64,000 nucleotides of DNA from Litorilituus lipolyticus (GTDB lineage Bacteria > Pseudomonadota > Gammaproteobacteria > Enterobacterales > Alteromonadaceae), in the NCBI RefSeq assembly GCF_006439335.1, contig NZ_SAWY01000020.1, positions 62,001 through 126,000 on the forward strand, given 5' to 3'. Shown here piece after piece: positions 38,812 to 48,266 of this stretch (position 1 is the stretch's first letter; every line of letters begins with the position of its first letter). The notes beneath the pieces were generated by a model. It saw only the letters and a program-made list of their open reading frames with translations, was not told the DNA's origin and ran no database searches. A program made the position numbers and the translations under genes.

Positions 38812-39123
38812 TTGTATCAATTAGTATTAACAACTTGCCCCGATATAGCAGTGGCAAAAACTATTGCTGAAATATTAGTAAGTAAAAAACTGGCCGCATG
38901 TGTAAACATAGTGCCTAATATTACTTCTGTATATCAATGGCAGGGAGAAATGCACTGTGATGAGGAAGTGCAACTTATTATAAAAACACTTGATACAGTT
39001 TTTACACAACTAAAAGAAGAAATAAATCTAGTACATCCTTATGACGTAGTAGAAATTATTGCCCTGAACGTCCAGCAGGGTGATGAACATTATTTAAACT
39101 GGATTTCTAACGCACTGAATTAA
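38812..39123 (+). CDS. cutA: Divalent-cation tolerance protein CutA
   Basis: A 103-residue trimeric protein of the CutA1 family, linked to copper tolerance. Recognisable motifs: LVLTTCPD, LAACVNIVPNITSVYQWQG, EVQLIIKT, HPYDVVEI and a C-terminal YLNWI. The start is TTG at 38812, preceded by AGGTGG 7 nt upstream. The stop is 4 bp before dsbD, as in the E. coli cutA-dsbD operon. Confidence 0.96.
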   Translation: MYQLVLTTCPDIAVAKTIAEILVSKKLAACVNIVPNITSVYQWQGEMHCDEEVQLIIKTLDTVFTQLKEEINLVHPYDVVEIIALNVQQGDEHYLNWISNALN

Positions 39124-39127
39124 TTGA

Positions 39128-40954
39128 ATGAAGAATATTATCTCTATCTGGCTTATTGCCGCAATTAGCTTATTTATTGTTTCAACACCAACGCAAGCAC
39201 AACAATCTATTTTTGATGTCTCTAGTAGCTCACTATTTAGCAATGACGATGAGTTTTTAAAAGTTGATGAAGCATTCATTTTTAATTTTCATCAACAAGA
39301 TAATCAACTAAGCATCACTTTTGACATTGCTGAAGGATATTACCTATACCGTCATCAATTTAAAGTTTCAGGTCAAGATGTTAGCTTTGAGCCTTTAGAT
39401 TTACCACAAGGCATAGAGCACGAAGATGAATTCTTCGGTGTTCAACAAATATATACTGAACCACTAACATTTATCATCAATATAAAAGAAGCGAAAAAAG
39501 ATGCTCTGCTGACATTAAGCTACCAAGGCTGTGCCAAAAAAGGCTTATGTTACCCACCTGAGCGTAAAAAAATACAGTTGAATAAAGTTGATGCTAATAG
39601 TGCTAGCAGCGCTAATGTCTTATCTGCTATTGCAAATGAACCTGCCTCGACGCAAGTCCCTCAAACAGTAGAAAATAAAAGTGAACAGCATCAATTAGTT
39701 GATATGTTAAAGCAAGACAGTGTGCTGTTAACTTTATTGGCATTCTTTGTTGGTGGTTTACTATTATCTTTCACGCCTTGTGTATTCCCTATGTACCCTA
39801 TTCTGACTGGCATTATTGTGGGTCAAGGCAAACAATTAACCAGTAAAAAAGCATTCAGTTTATCTTTTGTCTATGTGCAAGGTATGGCAGTTACTTACAC
39901 TATTTTGGGTATCGTTGTCGCGATGGCAGGAGCAAAATTCCAAGCCGTTTTTCAGCACCCTGTTGTTTTAATTAGCTTAAGTGCTTTATTCATATTTTTA
40001 GCTTTATCTATGTTTGGCGTGTTTAATTTAGCACTACCAGCAAGCTGGCAAGAAAAACTTAATAACTTGAGTAACAAGCAAAAAGGTGGCTCTTACTCTG
40101 GCGTATTAATGATGGGCGTCATTTCTGGCTTAGTCGCTTCACCTTGTACTACAGCACCATTAACAGGGGCTTTGTTATATATTTCTCAAACAGGTGATGT
40201 GTTATTAGGCGCCTCAGCGCTTTATGCCTTAAGTTTAGGTATGGGTTTACCTTTACTCGTCTTAGGTAGTTCTGGTGGTAAATTATTACCAAAAGCTGGT
40301 GCTTGGATGAATATCATCAAAAATATTTTTGGTTTACTTTTATTAGCCGTACCTATTTTCTTACTTGATAGACTTATTCCTGCACTAGCAAGTGAAATCT
40401 TGTGGTCTATATTATTGCTAGCAACTGGCGGGTACTTTTTTGTTGCCAATCAGGCTTCAAAAAACGTAAACAACTTTGGTTATGGCTTACGTGCAGTAAT
40501 AATATTTGTACTTATCTTCTATGGCGCAAATAAACTATATCAAACAGTATTTCCGAGTAGTCAAGTCATAGCTCAAGTAGAGCAAGCACATATCAATTTC
40601 ACCAAAGTGATTACACTGGATGAGTTACATCAAACTGTAGCTGATGCAAATCAGCAAGGTAAAACTGTTATGGTCGATTTATATGCTGATTGGTGTATCG
40701 CTTGTAAAGAATTTGAGAAGTACACTTTTGTTGCGCCTCAAGTGCAACAAGCGCTCAACAACACTCTTTGGGTACAAATAGATATGACAGAGTTCGACTC
40801 TGCTTCGAACAGTGAGTTAGCAAAGCATTACAATATTTTAGGATTACCTTCTATTTTATTCTTTGATTTAAATGGTAAGGAATTAAGCAACCAAAGAACT
40901 ACTGGCTTTATGGGAGCAGATGAATTTGCTGCCCATATCAATAGTTTTTTCTAA
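39128..40954 (+). CDS. dsbD: Thiol:disulfide interchange protein DsbD
   Basis: A 608-residue inner-membrane reductant carrier that passes electrons from cytosolic thioredoxin to periplasmic isomerases. After a signal peptide (cleavage near TQA-QQS) comes the alpha domain with its Cys pair (CAKKGLC). Eight membrane segments follow with the two conserved cysteines in FTPCVFPM and ASPCTTAPL. The C-terminal thioredoxin-like gamma domain carries WCIAC. All redox centres are intact. It is co-transcribed with cutA and complements the oxidative DsbA at 14911. Confidence 0.97.
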   Translation: MKNIISIWLIAAISLFIVSTPTQAQQSIFDVSSSSLFSNDDEFLKVDEAFIFNFHQQDNQLSITFDIAEGYYLYRHQFKVSGQDVSFEPLDLPQGIEHEDEFFGVQQIYTEPLTFIINIKEAKKDALLTLSYQGCAKKGLCYPPERKKIQLNKVDANSASSANVLSAIANEPASTQVPQTVENKSEQHQLVDMLKQDSVLLTLLAFFVGGLLLSFTPCVFPMYPILTGIIVGQGKQLTSKKAFSLSFVYVQGMAVTYTILGIVVAMAGAKFQAVFQHPVVLISLSALFIFLALSMFGVFNLALPASWQEKLNNLSNKQKGGSYSGVLMMGVISGLVASPCTTAPLTGALLYISQTGDVLLGASALYALSLGMGLPLLVLGSSGGKLLPKAGAWMNIIKNIFGLLLLAVPIFLLDRLIPALASEILWSILLLATGGYFFVANQASKNVNNFGYGLRAVIIFVLIFYGANKLYQTVFPSSQVIAQVEQAHINFTKVITLDELHQTVADANQQGKTVMVDLYADWCIACKEFEKYTFVAPQVQQALNNTLWVQIDMTEFDSASNSELAKHYNILGLPSILFFDLNGKELSNQRTTGFMGADEFAAHINSFF

Positions 40955-40983
40955 TAAACACTTAAGAAAAATAGCATTAATTG

Positions 40984-41021
40984 GCCTGAGTCTAGTTCAG
41001 TTTCTTGATCTATACTCAGGC
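40984..41021. terminator. Possible terminator between dsbD and the GGDEF-EAL gene
   Basis: GCCTGAGT (40984-40991) pairs with ACTCAGGC (41014-41021) around a 22-nt loop with partial inner pairing. No strong T-tract is present, and it overlaps the stop of the convergent gene. Confidence 0.35.
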
Positions 41022-43475
41022 AGATTTAATCACATCTGACTCTACTTTTAATTTCCAATAACCAGCAGATATATGTTTATCCATAAAGGTAAACAGCTCA
41101 ATTTCAGGCACTGGTTTTGAATAATAGTAACCTTGAATTAAATCACAATCATTTTCCGATAAACTCATGAGTTGCGCTTTAGTTTCAACGCCTTCTGCAA
41201 TCACTGTTAGTCCTAAGTTTTTAACCATAGCAATCGTAGATTTAATAATTTGATAGTCAGAATGATTTTCTAACATACCGAAAATAAAGCTTTTATCAAT
41301 TTTAATGACATCGACAGGTAACTTTTTCAAATAAGCTAGTGAAGAGTAACCGGTTCCAAAATCATCAATAGCAAAGCTAAAACCAATATCTTTTAATGCC
41401 TCCATCATGGCGATAGTGTGATCAATATCTTTTACTAACGTTTGCTCGGTGAGCTCTAATTCAAAGCTCTGAGCTGTTAGAGAGAATTCCTGTAAAAGCG
41501 ACTGTAAAAATGCCGGCAAATTAGCATCTACGAACTGACCAGCCGATAAATTAATAGCTATACGAATATCATTTAAACCATAACGCTTTATTTCAACAGC
41601 AAGCTCAAAACAGCGACGCATGATCCAATATCCCAATTCAATCATGTGTTGTGAGTTTTCAAGAATAGGTATAAAGTCTTCTGGTGAAATCATACCTCGT
41701 TCAGGGTGTTTCCAGCGCAGTAACGCTTCGAAGCCGTAGAGTTTTTTAGTTTTTGCACATAACTGTGGTTGTAAACTTAAGCTAAACTGCTCCCTTGCTA
41801 ATGCCTGCCTTACTTCCCCTTCTAACATGACTCGATGCGCCACTCGTTGGAACATTTCTTGATGATAAACATGGTATTGGCTACCGCCACTGTCTTTTGC
41901 TTCATACATAGCAATATCTGCATGACTGACTAGATCGTCCGCCTTTTCATTGGCAGACTCCGTATAAGCAATACCAATACTGGTAGAAATATAGAAAATA
42001 CTAGAATCAAGTTTGATTGGCTCTTTAAATTGTTGAAGTACTTTTTCAGCTACGTTAATGGCATCTTCAACATTGGTTAAGTGGCTTAATACAAGTACAA
42101 ATTCATCGCCGCCAAAACGACTCGCTAAATCAATTTCTCCGACACTTAGCCTGACACGTTCAGCCGCTTGCATTAGTAGTTTATCACCAATATTATGACC
42201 ATTACTGTCGTTAACTTTTTTGAAATCATCTAAATCTAAAAACAATACCGCGACACCACCTTTATAACGACCGATATTAGCAATAGACTTTCTTAATTGA
42301 TAATTGAGCATGTTTCGATTTGGTAAACCAGTGAGCAAATCGAACATTGCAATATTTTCTAATTCATTGGTTTTTTGCTCAACTTCAAGGTTAAGCTGCT
42401 CTAATTCAAAACTTAACTCGACTGCAGAATCTGACAATATATCGAGTTCATCGGCAAATATTTTTTGTCCCTTAAACTTCACTTCCCTGAATTGATCAAA
42501 CTTCTTATGGGCTAACAAAGGCAAAGCATTCGATAATTGCAATAAACGTTTGGTAAATGGACTTGCTATGACATAGACCCAAATCGCTAAGGCAACAAAA
42601 ATGCCTGTTAACGACAACAAGAAATTCCAGCGATAACTTTCATGTTTTTGCTTATAATCAGTAACATCATCAATTAATGTTAAGTAGTATTCCTGCTTTT
42701 TATTTTTAGCCAATAACAACATGTTGGTGAGGTAGTTAGCACCCGCTAAATCCGATGATAATCCTTGCTCAAGAACCGACTCTAGTACAGTAGTATTCCC
42801 TTTTGAAGTTAAAAGAGATTGAGTTAAATCCATATCGGAAGCAGAAATAATTTTGCCATTGCCAAATTGAAAGTTATCATGTTGAGCAGAGGAGAAACTT
42901 AAGACAGCCACCTCTCGGTTTAACGCTGTTTTAATAGCATAGAGCATATCAACTAATGAAGCGCTCATCGTTACAACAACCATATCTCCACGTTTATTTA
43001 ATAACGGTAAACTTAATAACAGTTGACAATTATTAGGGCAATAAATTTGGTTTCTGGGTTCTTGTAACCGAAACACTTGCGAAATATTTGCTTGTACTTC
43101 CATGGGAAAGTTATCTGTGGCAAATAATATTTCGTGATTACTATCAACCAGCCAAATATCTTCAACATTTAAATGCATCTGTAGTGCATCATACTGCTGA
43201 TTAAGTTGTTCACTTAAAAGCGAAAAATCTTCTTGTTGAGATAATTTGATCAGGTCAGTAAATGACTCTATCCACAAGGTTAATTTATTTCTCAGAATAT
43301 CATTATGCAATATAACCTGAGTTTGACCTTGCTCTAATGTTGTAGCCCTAAATTGACGATAATCTTCTTGTAATCGCATCAATGATAAGGAAGAGAAACC
43401 AATAGCAAGCAATAATAACGTTGAGACAATTAACGTTAATAATTGGGTAGGTACACCAACAAATTTCTTAGTCAT
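41016..43475 (-). CDS. Membrane sensor with GGDEF and EAL domains
   Basis: An 819-residue c-di-GMP enzyme. Two membrane segments (residues about 12-32 and 280-303) bracket a periplasmic sensor domain of roughly 250 residues that I cannot assign. A GGDEF domain with intact catalytic motif RFGGDEF (about residue 453) and an EAL domain with intact EALLR (about 581), plus DDFGTGYSSL, follow, so both cyclase and phosphodiesterase activity are possible. It begins 13 bp after the porin-like gene and closes a three-gene set with the phosphate-binding-like protein, suggesting that ligand sensing feeds c-di-GMP signalling. Confidence 0.92.
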   Translation of the reverse strand: MTKKFVGVPTQLLTLIVSTLLLLAIGFSSLSLMRLQEDYRQFRATTLEQGQTQVILHNDILRNKLTLWIESFTDLIKLSQQEDFSLLSEQLNQQYDALQMHLNVEDIWLVDSNHEILFATDNFPMEVQANISQVFRLQEPRNQIYCPNNCQLLLSLPLLNKRGDMVVVTMSASLVDMLYAIKTALNREVAVLSFSSAQHDNFQFGNGKIISASDMDLTQSLLTSKGNTTVLESVLEQGLSSDLAGANYLTNMLLLAKNKKQEYYLTLIDDVTDYKQKHESYRWNFLLSLTGIFVALAIWVYVIASPFTKRLLQLSNALPLLAHKKFDQFREVKFKGQKIFADELDILSDSAVELSFELEQLNLEVEQKTNELENIAMFDLLTGLPNRNMLNYQLRKSIANIGRYKGGVAVLFLDLDDFKKVNDSNGHNIGDKLLMQAAERVRLSVGEIDLASRFGGDEFVLVLSHLTNVEDAINVAEKVLQQFKEPIKLDSSIFYISTSIGIAYTESANEKADDLVSHADIAMYEAKDSGGSQYHVYHQEMFQRVAHRVMLEGEVRQALAREQFSLSLQPQLCAKTKKLYGFEALLRWKHPERGMISPEDFIPILENSQHMIELGYWIMRRCFELAVEIKRYGLNDIRIAINLSAGQFVDANLPAFLQSLLQEFSLTAQSFELELTEQTLVKDIDHTIAMMEALKDIGFSFAIDDFGTGYSSLAYLKKLPVDVIKIDKSFIFGMLENHSDYQIIKSTIAMVKNLGLTVIAEGVETKAQLMSLSENDCDLIQGYYYSKPVPEIELFTFMDKHISAGYWKLKVESDVIKSA

Positions 43476-43488
43476 AATACTACATCTC

Positions 43489-44775
43489 TTAGAACCAATA
43501 CATTAGTTGAGCGGCCCATAACTGCCAATCTTCAGAGTCATTTATTCTTGGATTAGGCACTACAACAGGTGTTAGACGCCCTGCACCATGTACCCAGTGA
43601 TACTCCAATCTTAAACTCAAGTTACTGGTAAAGTCATAGGTCAAGCCTAGCGTTGTATCTTTATGATAACCAAAATATGCTGGAATCAATCCCATACTTT
43701 CTTCTTCTAATTTCTTCCCATCTTTATCTTCTTTATTTAGGTAGAAATCTTCGTAGCGAGCTAAAAAGGTTAAATCTGAAGTAATTTTATAGCGGGTTTG
43801 AAAATAATAGCCCTGCGCTATATTGTCACTATGAAATTGCGGAAAGTAAAAACCTGTAGTTTTAAATCTCGACTGATAAACCTCACCACTAAATTCCCAA
43901 AATTCCCCCTCATACAAAGCATTTAAAGTATAAAATTGAAATGAAAATTCAGCATCAAAGAAAGCATCTGGCTTTTCGGGCTTAGCGCTTTGATAGGTAA
44001 AATCAGAATCAAGTAATGATAAGCCAAATCGCCATTGCGAGAAGGCAGGCTGCCAATAAAAGCTCGTTTGTAAATCAAATTCTTGCTTTGCATTGCCTGT
44101 TGCAAACTCACTAAGTAAGTTCATAGCTTGCTCATCTGAGATTGGTGAACGCCCATAAGTTAAGTTAAAGTCAAAATTACCGTAATCATCATTACTGTGA
44201 CTTAATTTTACTCCTGCGCCATCATGGCCAACGGCTATATCTCTAAAGCCATCAAAATACACAGATTGAGGAAGTATAATACTAGGGCGAGCAAAAGGTA
44301 CTGTTCTTGTACTTGAATATAACCAATGGTTATTCTTAGAACGCCCTGCATATATATTGAGTTGCCAATTTTCTGTAGCAATAGCTGACCAATCAATTAA
44401 AGCATAGTCAACACGAACACCTTTTTCATAGCGATTGCCACCATCTAAATAGACAACTTGTCCGGCCAACCTAAACTGTGAACTTAATTGCCAAGAGGCG
44501 TTTAAGCCAACTTCTGTTAATTCTGTTGATAATGAGCCATCGTCATTGACAAAGTCACTACCATTAACATCGATTACACCTAAAGCAACAAAACCATGTA
44601 ACTGCAAATTATCAGTATCAAAAAACTCTTGATTATTTGACGCTTCTAGGTCGACTGTATTTTCTTTAGGTTTCGTACTTTCTTGGGCATATAGCGGCAT
44701 TGACATCAAGGTCAATAACACAAGAAGGAAAGCACCTTGAATTATAGCGGCACTAGTTTTCAATTTTGATAACAT
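43489..44775 (-). CDS. Outer-membrane porin-like protein
   Basis: A 428-residue exported protein with a signal peptide (cleavage near LYAQES) and many alternating beta strands ending in an aromatic strand (LWAAQLMYWF). The patterns YAGRSKNN, GFRDIAVGHDGAGVKLSH and LRLEYHWVHGAGRL resemble trimeric-porin-like or OprO/P-like proteins of Alteromonadales. The substrate is unknown. Its first 23 bp overlap the end of the phosphate-binding-like gene, so the two are translationally coupled. Confidence 0.8.
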   Translation of the reverse strand: MLSKLKTSAAIIQGAFLLVLLTLMSMPLYAQESTKPKENTVDLEASNNQEFFDTDNLQLHGFVALGVIDVNGSDFVNDDGSLSTELTEVGLNASWQLSSQFRLAGQVVYLDGGNRYEKGVRVDYALIDWSAIATENWQLNIYAGRSKNNHWLYSSTRTVPFARPSIILPQSVYFDGFRDIAVGHDGAGVKLSHSNDDYGNFDFNLTYGRSPISDEQAMNLLSEFATGNAKQEFDLQTSFYWQPAFSQWRFGLSLLDSDFTYQSAKPEKPDAFFDAEFSFQFYTLNALYEGEFWEFSGEVYQSRFKTTGFYFPQFHSDNIAQGYYFQTRYKITSDLTFLARYEDFYLNKEDKDGKKLEEESMGLIPAYFGYHKDTTLGLTYDFTSNLSLRLEYHWVHGAGRLTPVVVPNPRINDSEDWQLWAAQLMYWF

Positions 44776-45220
44776 TTACGGCTCCTTCGTCAAGGTTGTT
44801 ATCTTGGCTAGGCGTATCTATGTAACCTATAGCCCCAGGTGTTGACTTGATTGCATTAAACAGAGCTTCAGGAGTTTTCACTATGGTTGGTGCAACTCCG
44901 AGCCCTGAGTATGTCAACTTATGCCAAATTCGATTTAGCTGATAAGGAAAGACTTGCAGCCTTTCTTTGGAGAAACGTTGATGTAATTCATGCTGACTTG
45001 GCAGTACAAAGACTTTAATAGTACTGTTATCAGACCAACGTAATTGCCGCATCGTATAGATACGCTTTAACTGAGAAGTTGAGAGAGTAGAGTCTTTTAC
45101 AGAAATATGCGCAATAACTTCAACAGCATATGCTGAAGAAGCGATAGGTATTCCTATAATAAGAAAACTTAACAAAATTAGTTTTTTGATAGTACGATCC
45201 TTGTAAGAAAGCAAACCCAC
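44753..45220 (-). CDS. PstS-like small periplasmic phosphate-binding-type protein
   Basis: A 155-codon frame encoding an exported half-size periplasmic-binding domain (VEVIAHISVKDSTLSTSQLKRIYTMRQLRW, APTIVKTPEALFNAIKSTPGAIGYID), the fold of the phosphate ABC binding family. The longest start is GTG at 45220, but no ribosome-binding site precedes it. An AAGGA lies 7 nt before ATC at 45190-45188, from where KKLILLSF begins a textbook signal peptide ending AYA. The true start may therefore be the ATC codon, or an ATG altered in this sequence. First gene of the set with the porin-like and GGDEF-EAL genes. Confidence 0.78.
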   Translation of the reverse strand: MGLLSYKDRTIKKLILLSFLIIGIPIASSAYAVEVIAHISVKDSTLSTSQLKRIYTMRQLRWSDNSTIKVFVLPSQHELHQRFSKERLQVFPYQLNRIWHKLTYSGLGVAPTIVKTPEALFNAIKSTPGAIGYIDTPSQDNNLDEGAVNVIKIEN

Positions 45221-45484
45221 TTAATATGCCGACCAAATAATCTTTAAAATCAATCAAATAACACATCGAAAGCCTAGAACTCATTGTAGTCAATAAATTC
45301 CATTAATGCCACAAATCATCCACTTAAAGAGATTAGACCAGTATTTTGCTGCTAAATTCTTCGAAAACACTATAATAATCGCCAATATTAAAAAAATTGA
45401 GAAAAACTCAGTTTATTGTTCACAGCCTTCATGATTTATGTAAGTATTGGCGATATCGCAACTTTAGACGTATTTTTACAACAA

Positions 45485-45943
45485 ATGACAGCAAAATTTA
45501 AAGTTTTAGTGTTAAATGGCCCAAACTTAAATATGTTAGGCAAACGTGAACCAGCAATCTATGGCACAGAGTCATTGAATGATATTGTCGAGTTATTAAC
45601 AAAAAAAGCACAACAATTTGAAATGCAACTTGAGCATTTACAATCTAACGCAGAATATCAGCTGATAGATCGTATTCATCAAGGTCATGAAAATGTCGAC
45701 TTTATTATCATTAACCCTGCGGCATTTACACATACAAGTATTGCGTTAAGAGATGCGTTGCTAGCAGTATCAATACCTTTTATAGAAGTGCATTTTTCCA
45801 ATGTACATGCCAGAGAAGAGTTTAGAAAACATTCTTTCTTATCTGACATCGCTGAAGGAGTTATCTGTGGCTTAGGTTCTCAAGGCTACTTTTTTGCCTT
45901 AGAAGCCGCAAAGCAGTATTTATTAAGCAAACAGGCTAATTAG
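45485..45943 (+). CDS. aroQ: 3-dehydroquinate dehydratase, type II
   Basis: A 152-residue dodecameric enzyme of the shikimate pathway that dehydrates 3-dehydroquinate. Motifs: [20 protein letters not shown] (substrate and catalytic Tyr region), [17 protein letters not shown] and [17 protein letters not shown] with the catalytic His. The ATG at 45485 gives normal family length; the frame extends upstream to a TTG at 45416 (175 aa), but that extension is not typical. No strong ribosome-binding site is visible. It lies upstream of accBC, the standard gammaproteobacterial order. Confidence 0.95.
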   Translation: MTAKFKVLVLNGPNLNMLGKREPAIYGTESLNDIVELLTKKAQQFEMQLEHLQSNAEYQLIDRIHQGHENVDFIIINPAAFTHTSIALRDALLAVSIPFIEVHFSNVHAREEFRKHSFLSDIAEGVICGLGSQGYFFALEAAKQYLLSKQAN

Positions 45944-45998
45944 TCTAAGGGCGTTTTTCCATTTCATATGAACTACGCCAAACGAAACAAATTATTAC

Positions 45999-46020
45999 AG
46001 TTAGTCTTTTTAGACTAACT
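45999..46020 (+). promoter_or_regulatory. Hairpin in the aroQ-accB gap
   Basis: AGTTAGTCT and AGACTAACT pair perfectly around TTTT, 40 bp before accB. Without a T-tract it is not a standard terminator; it may control accBC leader RNA. Confidence 0.5.
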
Positions 46021-46059
46021 TACTATTAAATCAAGTATTATTGAAACAAAGGTGTTCAA

Positions 46060-46509
46060 ATGGATATTCGTAAAATAAAAAAACTTATTGAGTTAGTTGA
46101 AGAATCAGGCATTAACGAATTAGAAATATCAGAAGGTGAAGAGTCTGTACGTATCAGCCGCGGCGGCTCAGTAGTTGCTACAGCACCAGTTGTACAAGCA
46201 GCACCAGTAGCAGCGGCTCCTGTTGCAGCGCCAGTAGCAGCGGCTCCAGCGGAAGCAGCAGCTCCTGCGCTTTCTGGCCATATTGTTCGTTCACCTATGG
46301 TTGGAACTTTCTACGCGTCAGCTTCTCCTGATGCACCTGCTTTTGTTGAAGCAGGCCAACATGTTAATGCTGGTGACACGCTTTGTATTGTTGAAGCAAT
46401 GAAAATGATGAACCAAATTGAAGCTGATAAATCTGGCGTTATCAAAGAAATTCTTGTGCAAAACGAAGATGCTATTGAATTTGACCAACCGCTATTCATC
46501 ATTGAATAA
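46060..46509 (+). CDS. accB: Acetyl-CoA carboxylase biotin carboxyl carrier protein
   Basis: A 149-residue carrier that holds biotin for malonyl-CoA synthesis. The N-terminal helix ([18 protein letters not shown]), an Ala/Pro-rich linker (about 40-70) and the biotinyl domain with EAMKMMNQI (biotin on Lys115) are in order. It precedes accC by 23 bp. Confidence 0.98.
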   Translation: MDIRKIKKLIELVEESGINELEISEGEESVRISRGGSVVATAPVVQAAPVAAAPVAAPVAAAPAEAAAPALSGHIVRSPMVGTFYASASPDAPAFVEAGQHVNAGDTLCIVEAMKMMNQIEADKSGVIKEILVQNEDAIEFDQPLFIIE

Positions 46510-46532
46510 GCCCAACCTAAAAGGGTCATTCC

Positions 46533-47879
46533 ATGTTAGATAAAGTTGTTATCGCCAACCGTGGCGAAATTGCACTAAGAATATTACGTGCATGTAAAGA
46601 GCTAGGTATTAAAACAGTTGCTGTACATTCAACAGCTGATAAAAATCTTAAGCACGTGTTATTAGCAGATGAAACTATCTGTATTGGTAAAGCACCTGCA
46701 ATGGAAAGTTACTTAAACATTCCTTCAATAATTACTGCTGCAGAAGTTACTAATGCGGTTGCTATTCATCCAGGCTATGGCTTTTTAGCTGAAAATGCAG
46801 ATTTTGCTGAGCAAGTTGAACAGTCTGGATTTGCCTTTATTGGTCCTAAAGCTGAAAGCATTAGAATTATGGGTGATAAAGTTGCTGCTATTCAAGCAAT
46901 GAAATCAGCTGGCGTACCGTGTGTTCCTGGCTCTGATGGCCCATTAACAGATGACGAAGAAGTTAATAAGGCACATGCTAAACGTATCGGTTACCCGGTT
47001 ATTGTAAAAGCTGCCGGCGGCGGCGGTGGCCGTGGTATGCGTGTTGTTCGCAATGAAGAGGAATTGATTGATTCAATCAACCTGACTAAAAAAGAAGCAG
47101 GAGCATTCTTCAAAAATGAAATGGTTTACATGGAGAAATTCCTTGAAAACCCTCGCCACGTTGAGATTCAAATTGTCGCAGACGGTCAAGGCGGCGCAAT
47201 TCATTTGGGTGAGCGTGATTGTTCTATGCAACGTCGCCACCAAAAAGTAGTTGAAGAAGCTCCAGCACCAGGTATTACCCCTGAAATGCGTGCTAAAATT
47301 GGTGAGCGTTGTTGTAACGCCTGTATTGAAATTAACTATCGGGGCGCAGGTACATTCGAGTTCTTATATGAAAACGGTGAGTTTTACTTCATTGAAATGA
47401 ATACCCGTATTCAGGTAGAGCACCCTGTGACAGAGATGATTACAGGTATCGACTTAATCAAGGAGCAACTACGTGTTGCTGCTGGACTACCATTATCTTG
47501 TACACAGGATGATATTAAAATTTCAGGTCACTCAATCGAATGTCGTATTAATGCTGAAGATCCTCGTACTTTTATACCTTCTCCGGGTAAAATCACACGT
47601 TTCCACCCACCAGGTGGCTTAGGTGTTCGTTGGGACTCTCATATTTACGCAGATTATTCTGTACCACCTCACTATGACTCAATGATTGGTAAACTAATTA
47701 CTTGGGGTGATAATCGTGACGTAGCAATAGCTAGAATGAGAAATGCGTTATCTGAGTTAGTTATTGACGGTATTAAAACTAACATTACCTTGCATCAAGA
47801 CATCTTAAATGATCAAGGCTTTGTTAATGGTGGTGCTAACATCCACTACTTAGAGCATAAATTAGCTGAACTTGAATAG
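46533..47879 (+). CDS. accC: Acetyl-CoA carboxylase biotin carboxylase subunit
   Basis: A 448-residue ATP-dependent enzyme carboxylating the biotin on AccB. It shows [15 protein letters not shown], the glycine-rich ATP loop [25 protein letters not shown], the active-site [16 protein letters not shown] and normal length. Operon with accB; a terminator follows. Confidence 0.98.
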   Translation: MLDKVVIANRGEIALRILRACKELGIKTVAVHSTADKNLKHVLLADETICIGKAPAMESYLNIPSIITAAEVTNAVAIHPGYGFLAENADFAEQVEQSGFAFIGPKAESIRIMGDKVAAIQAMKSAGVPCVPGSDGPLTDDEEVNKAHAKRIGYPVIVKAAGGGGGRGMRVVRNEEELIDSINLTKKEAGAFFKNEMVYMEKFLENPRHVEIQIVADGQGGAIHLGERDCSMQRRHQKVVEEAPAPGITPEMRAKIGERCCNACIEINYRGAGTFEFLYENGEFYFIEMNTRIQVEHPVTEMITGIDLIKEQLRVAAGLPLSCTQDDIKISGHSIECRINAEDPRTFIPSPGKITRFHPPGGLGVRWDSHIYADYSVPPHYDSMIGKLITWGDNRDVAIARMRNALSELVIDGIKTNITLHQDILNDQGFVNGGANIHYLEHKLAELE

Positions 47880-47911
47880 TTTTTGGTAAATTATTATCAT
47901 AATAGCTATCT

Positions 47912-47940
47912 AAAAAGCTCTGCCTTGGCAGAGCTTTTTT
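47912..47940 (+). terminator. Terminator of accBC
   Basis: Stem AAAAAGCTCTGC/GCAGAGCTTTTT with a 4-nt loop and a T run, 33 bp after accC. Confidence 0.95.
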
Positions 47941-47973
47941 ATTATATTTGGCCCTTAAAATAGAAGAATAGTT

Positions 47974-48141
47974 ATGTCGGATTTAAAGGAAAAACCTACG
48001 CAACCAGAAGATGATGATTGCTGTGGCGGTGGTGCGTGTAATCCATGTGTTTGGGATCATTATTACGCCGAACTTCAAAAATGGCGGATAGAGCAAGCTA
48101 AATTAAAAGAAGAGCAAGCAGATAAAAACAACAATAAATAA
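47974..48141 (+). CDS. Small oxidoreductase-like cysteine protein
   Basis: A 55-residue cytosolic protein with a compact cysteine motif CCGGGACNPCVWDHYYAEL, the signature of the short 'oxidoreductase-like' family (PF09791), known in bacteria mainly as small proteins of unknown role and possibly metal- or thiol-active. A charged helical tail follows. It starts at an ATG 34 bp after the accBC terminator; a GAAGAA purine run precedes it. The stop codon lies in a TAAA repeat. Confidence 0.85.
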   Translation: MSDLKEKPTQPEDDDCCGGGACNPCVWDHYYAELQKWRIEQAKLKEEQADKNNNK

Positions 48142-48154
48142 ATAAATAAATAAA
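48135..48154 (+). repeat. TAAA microsatellite, five units, at the stop of the small cysteine protein
   Basis: Five consecutive TAAA units. The first begins within the last codons, and the second supplies the TAA stop. Gain or loss of units would not change the protein. Confidence 0.9.
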
Positions 48155-48266
48155 TGAGTGAAACCTAATCCTTGCCCACATTTGCCTTTATTAAATAATC
48201 TGGCAAAATAAACCAGCAATATTGACTAACCGATTAAAACTCATGGAAAAGGACAAGGAAAACAAT

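Noticed and set aside
48222..48266. Longer start (TTG) for the BamE-like lipoprotein
   Set aside because: It adds 15 charged residues before the signal peptide, and the AAGGA site fits the ATG at 48267.
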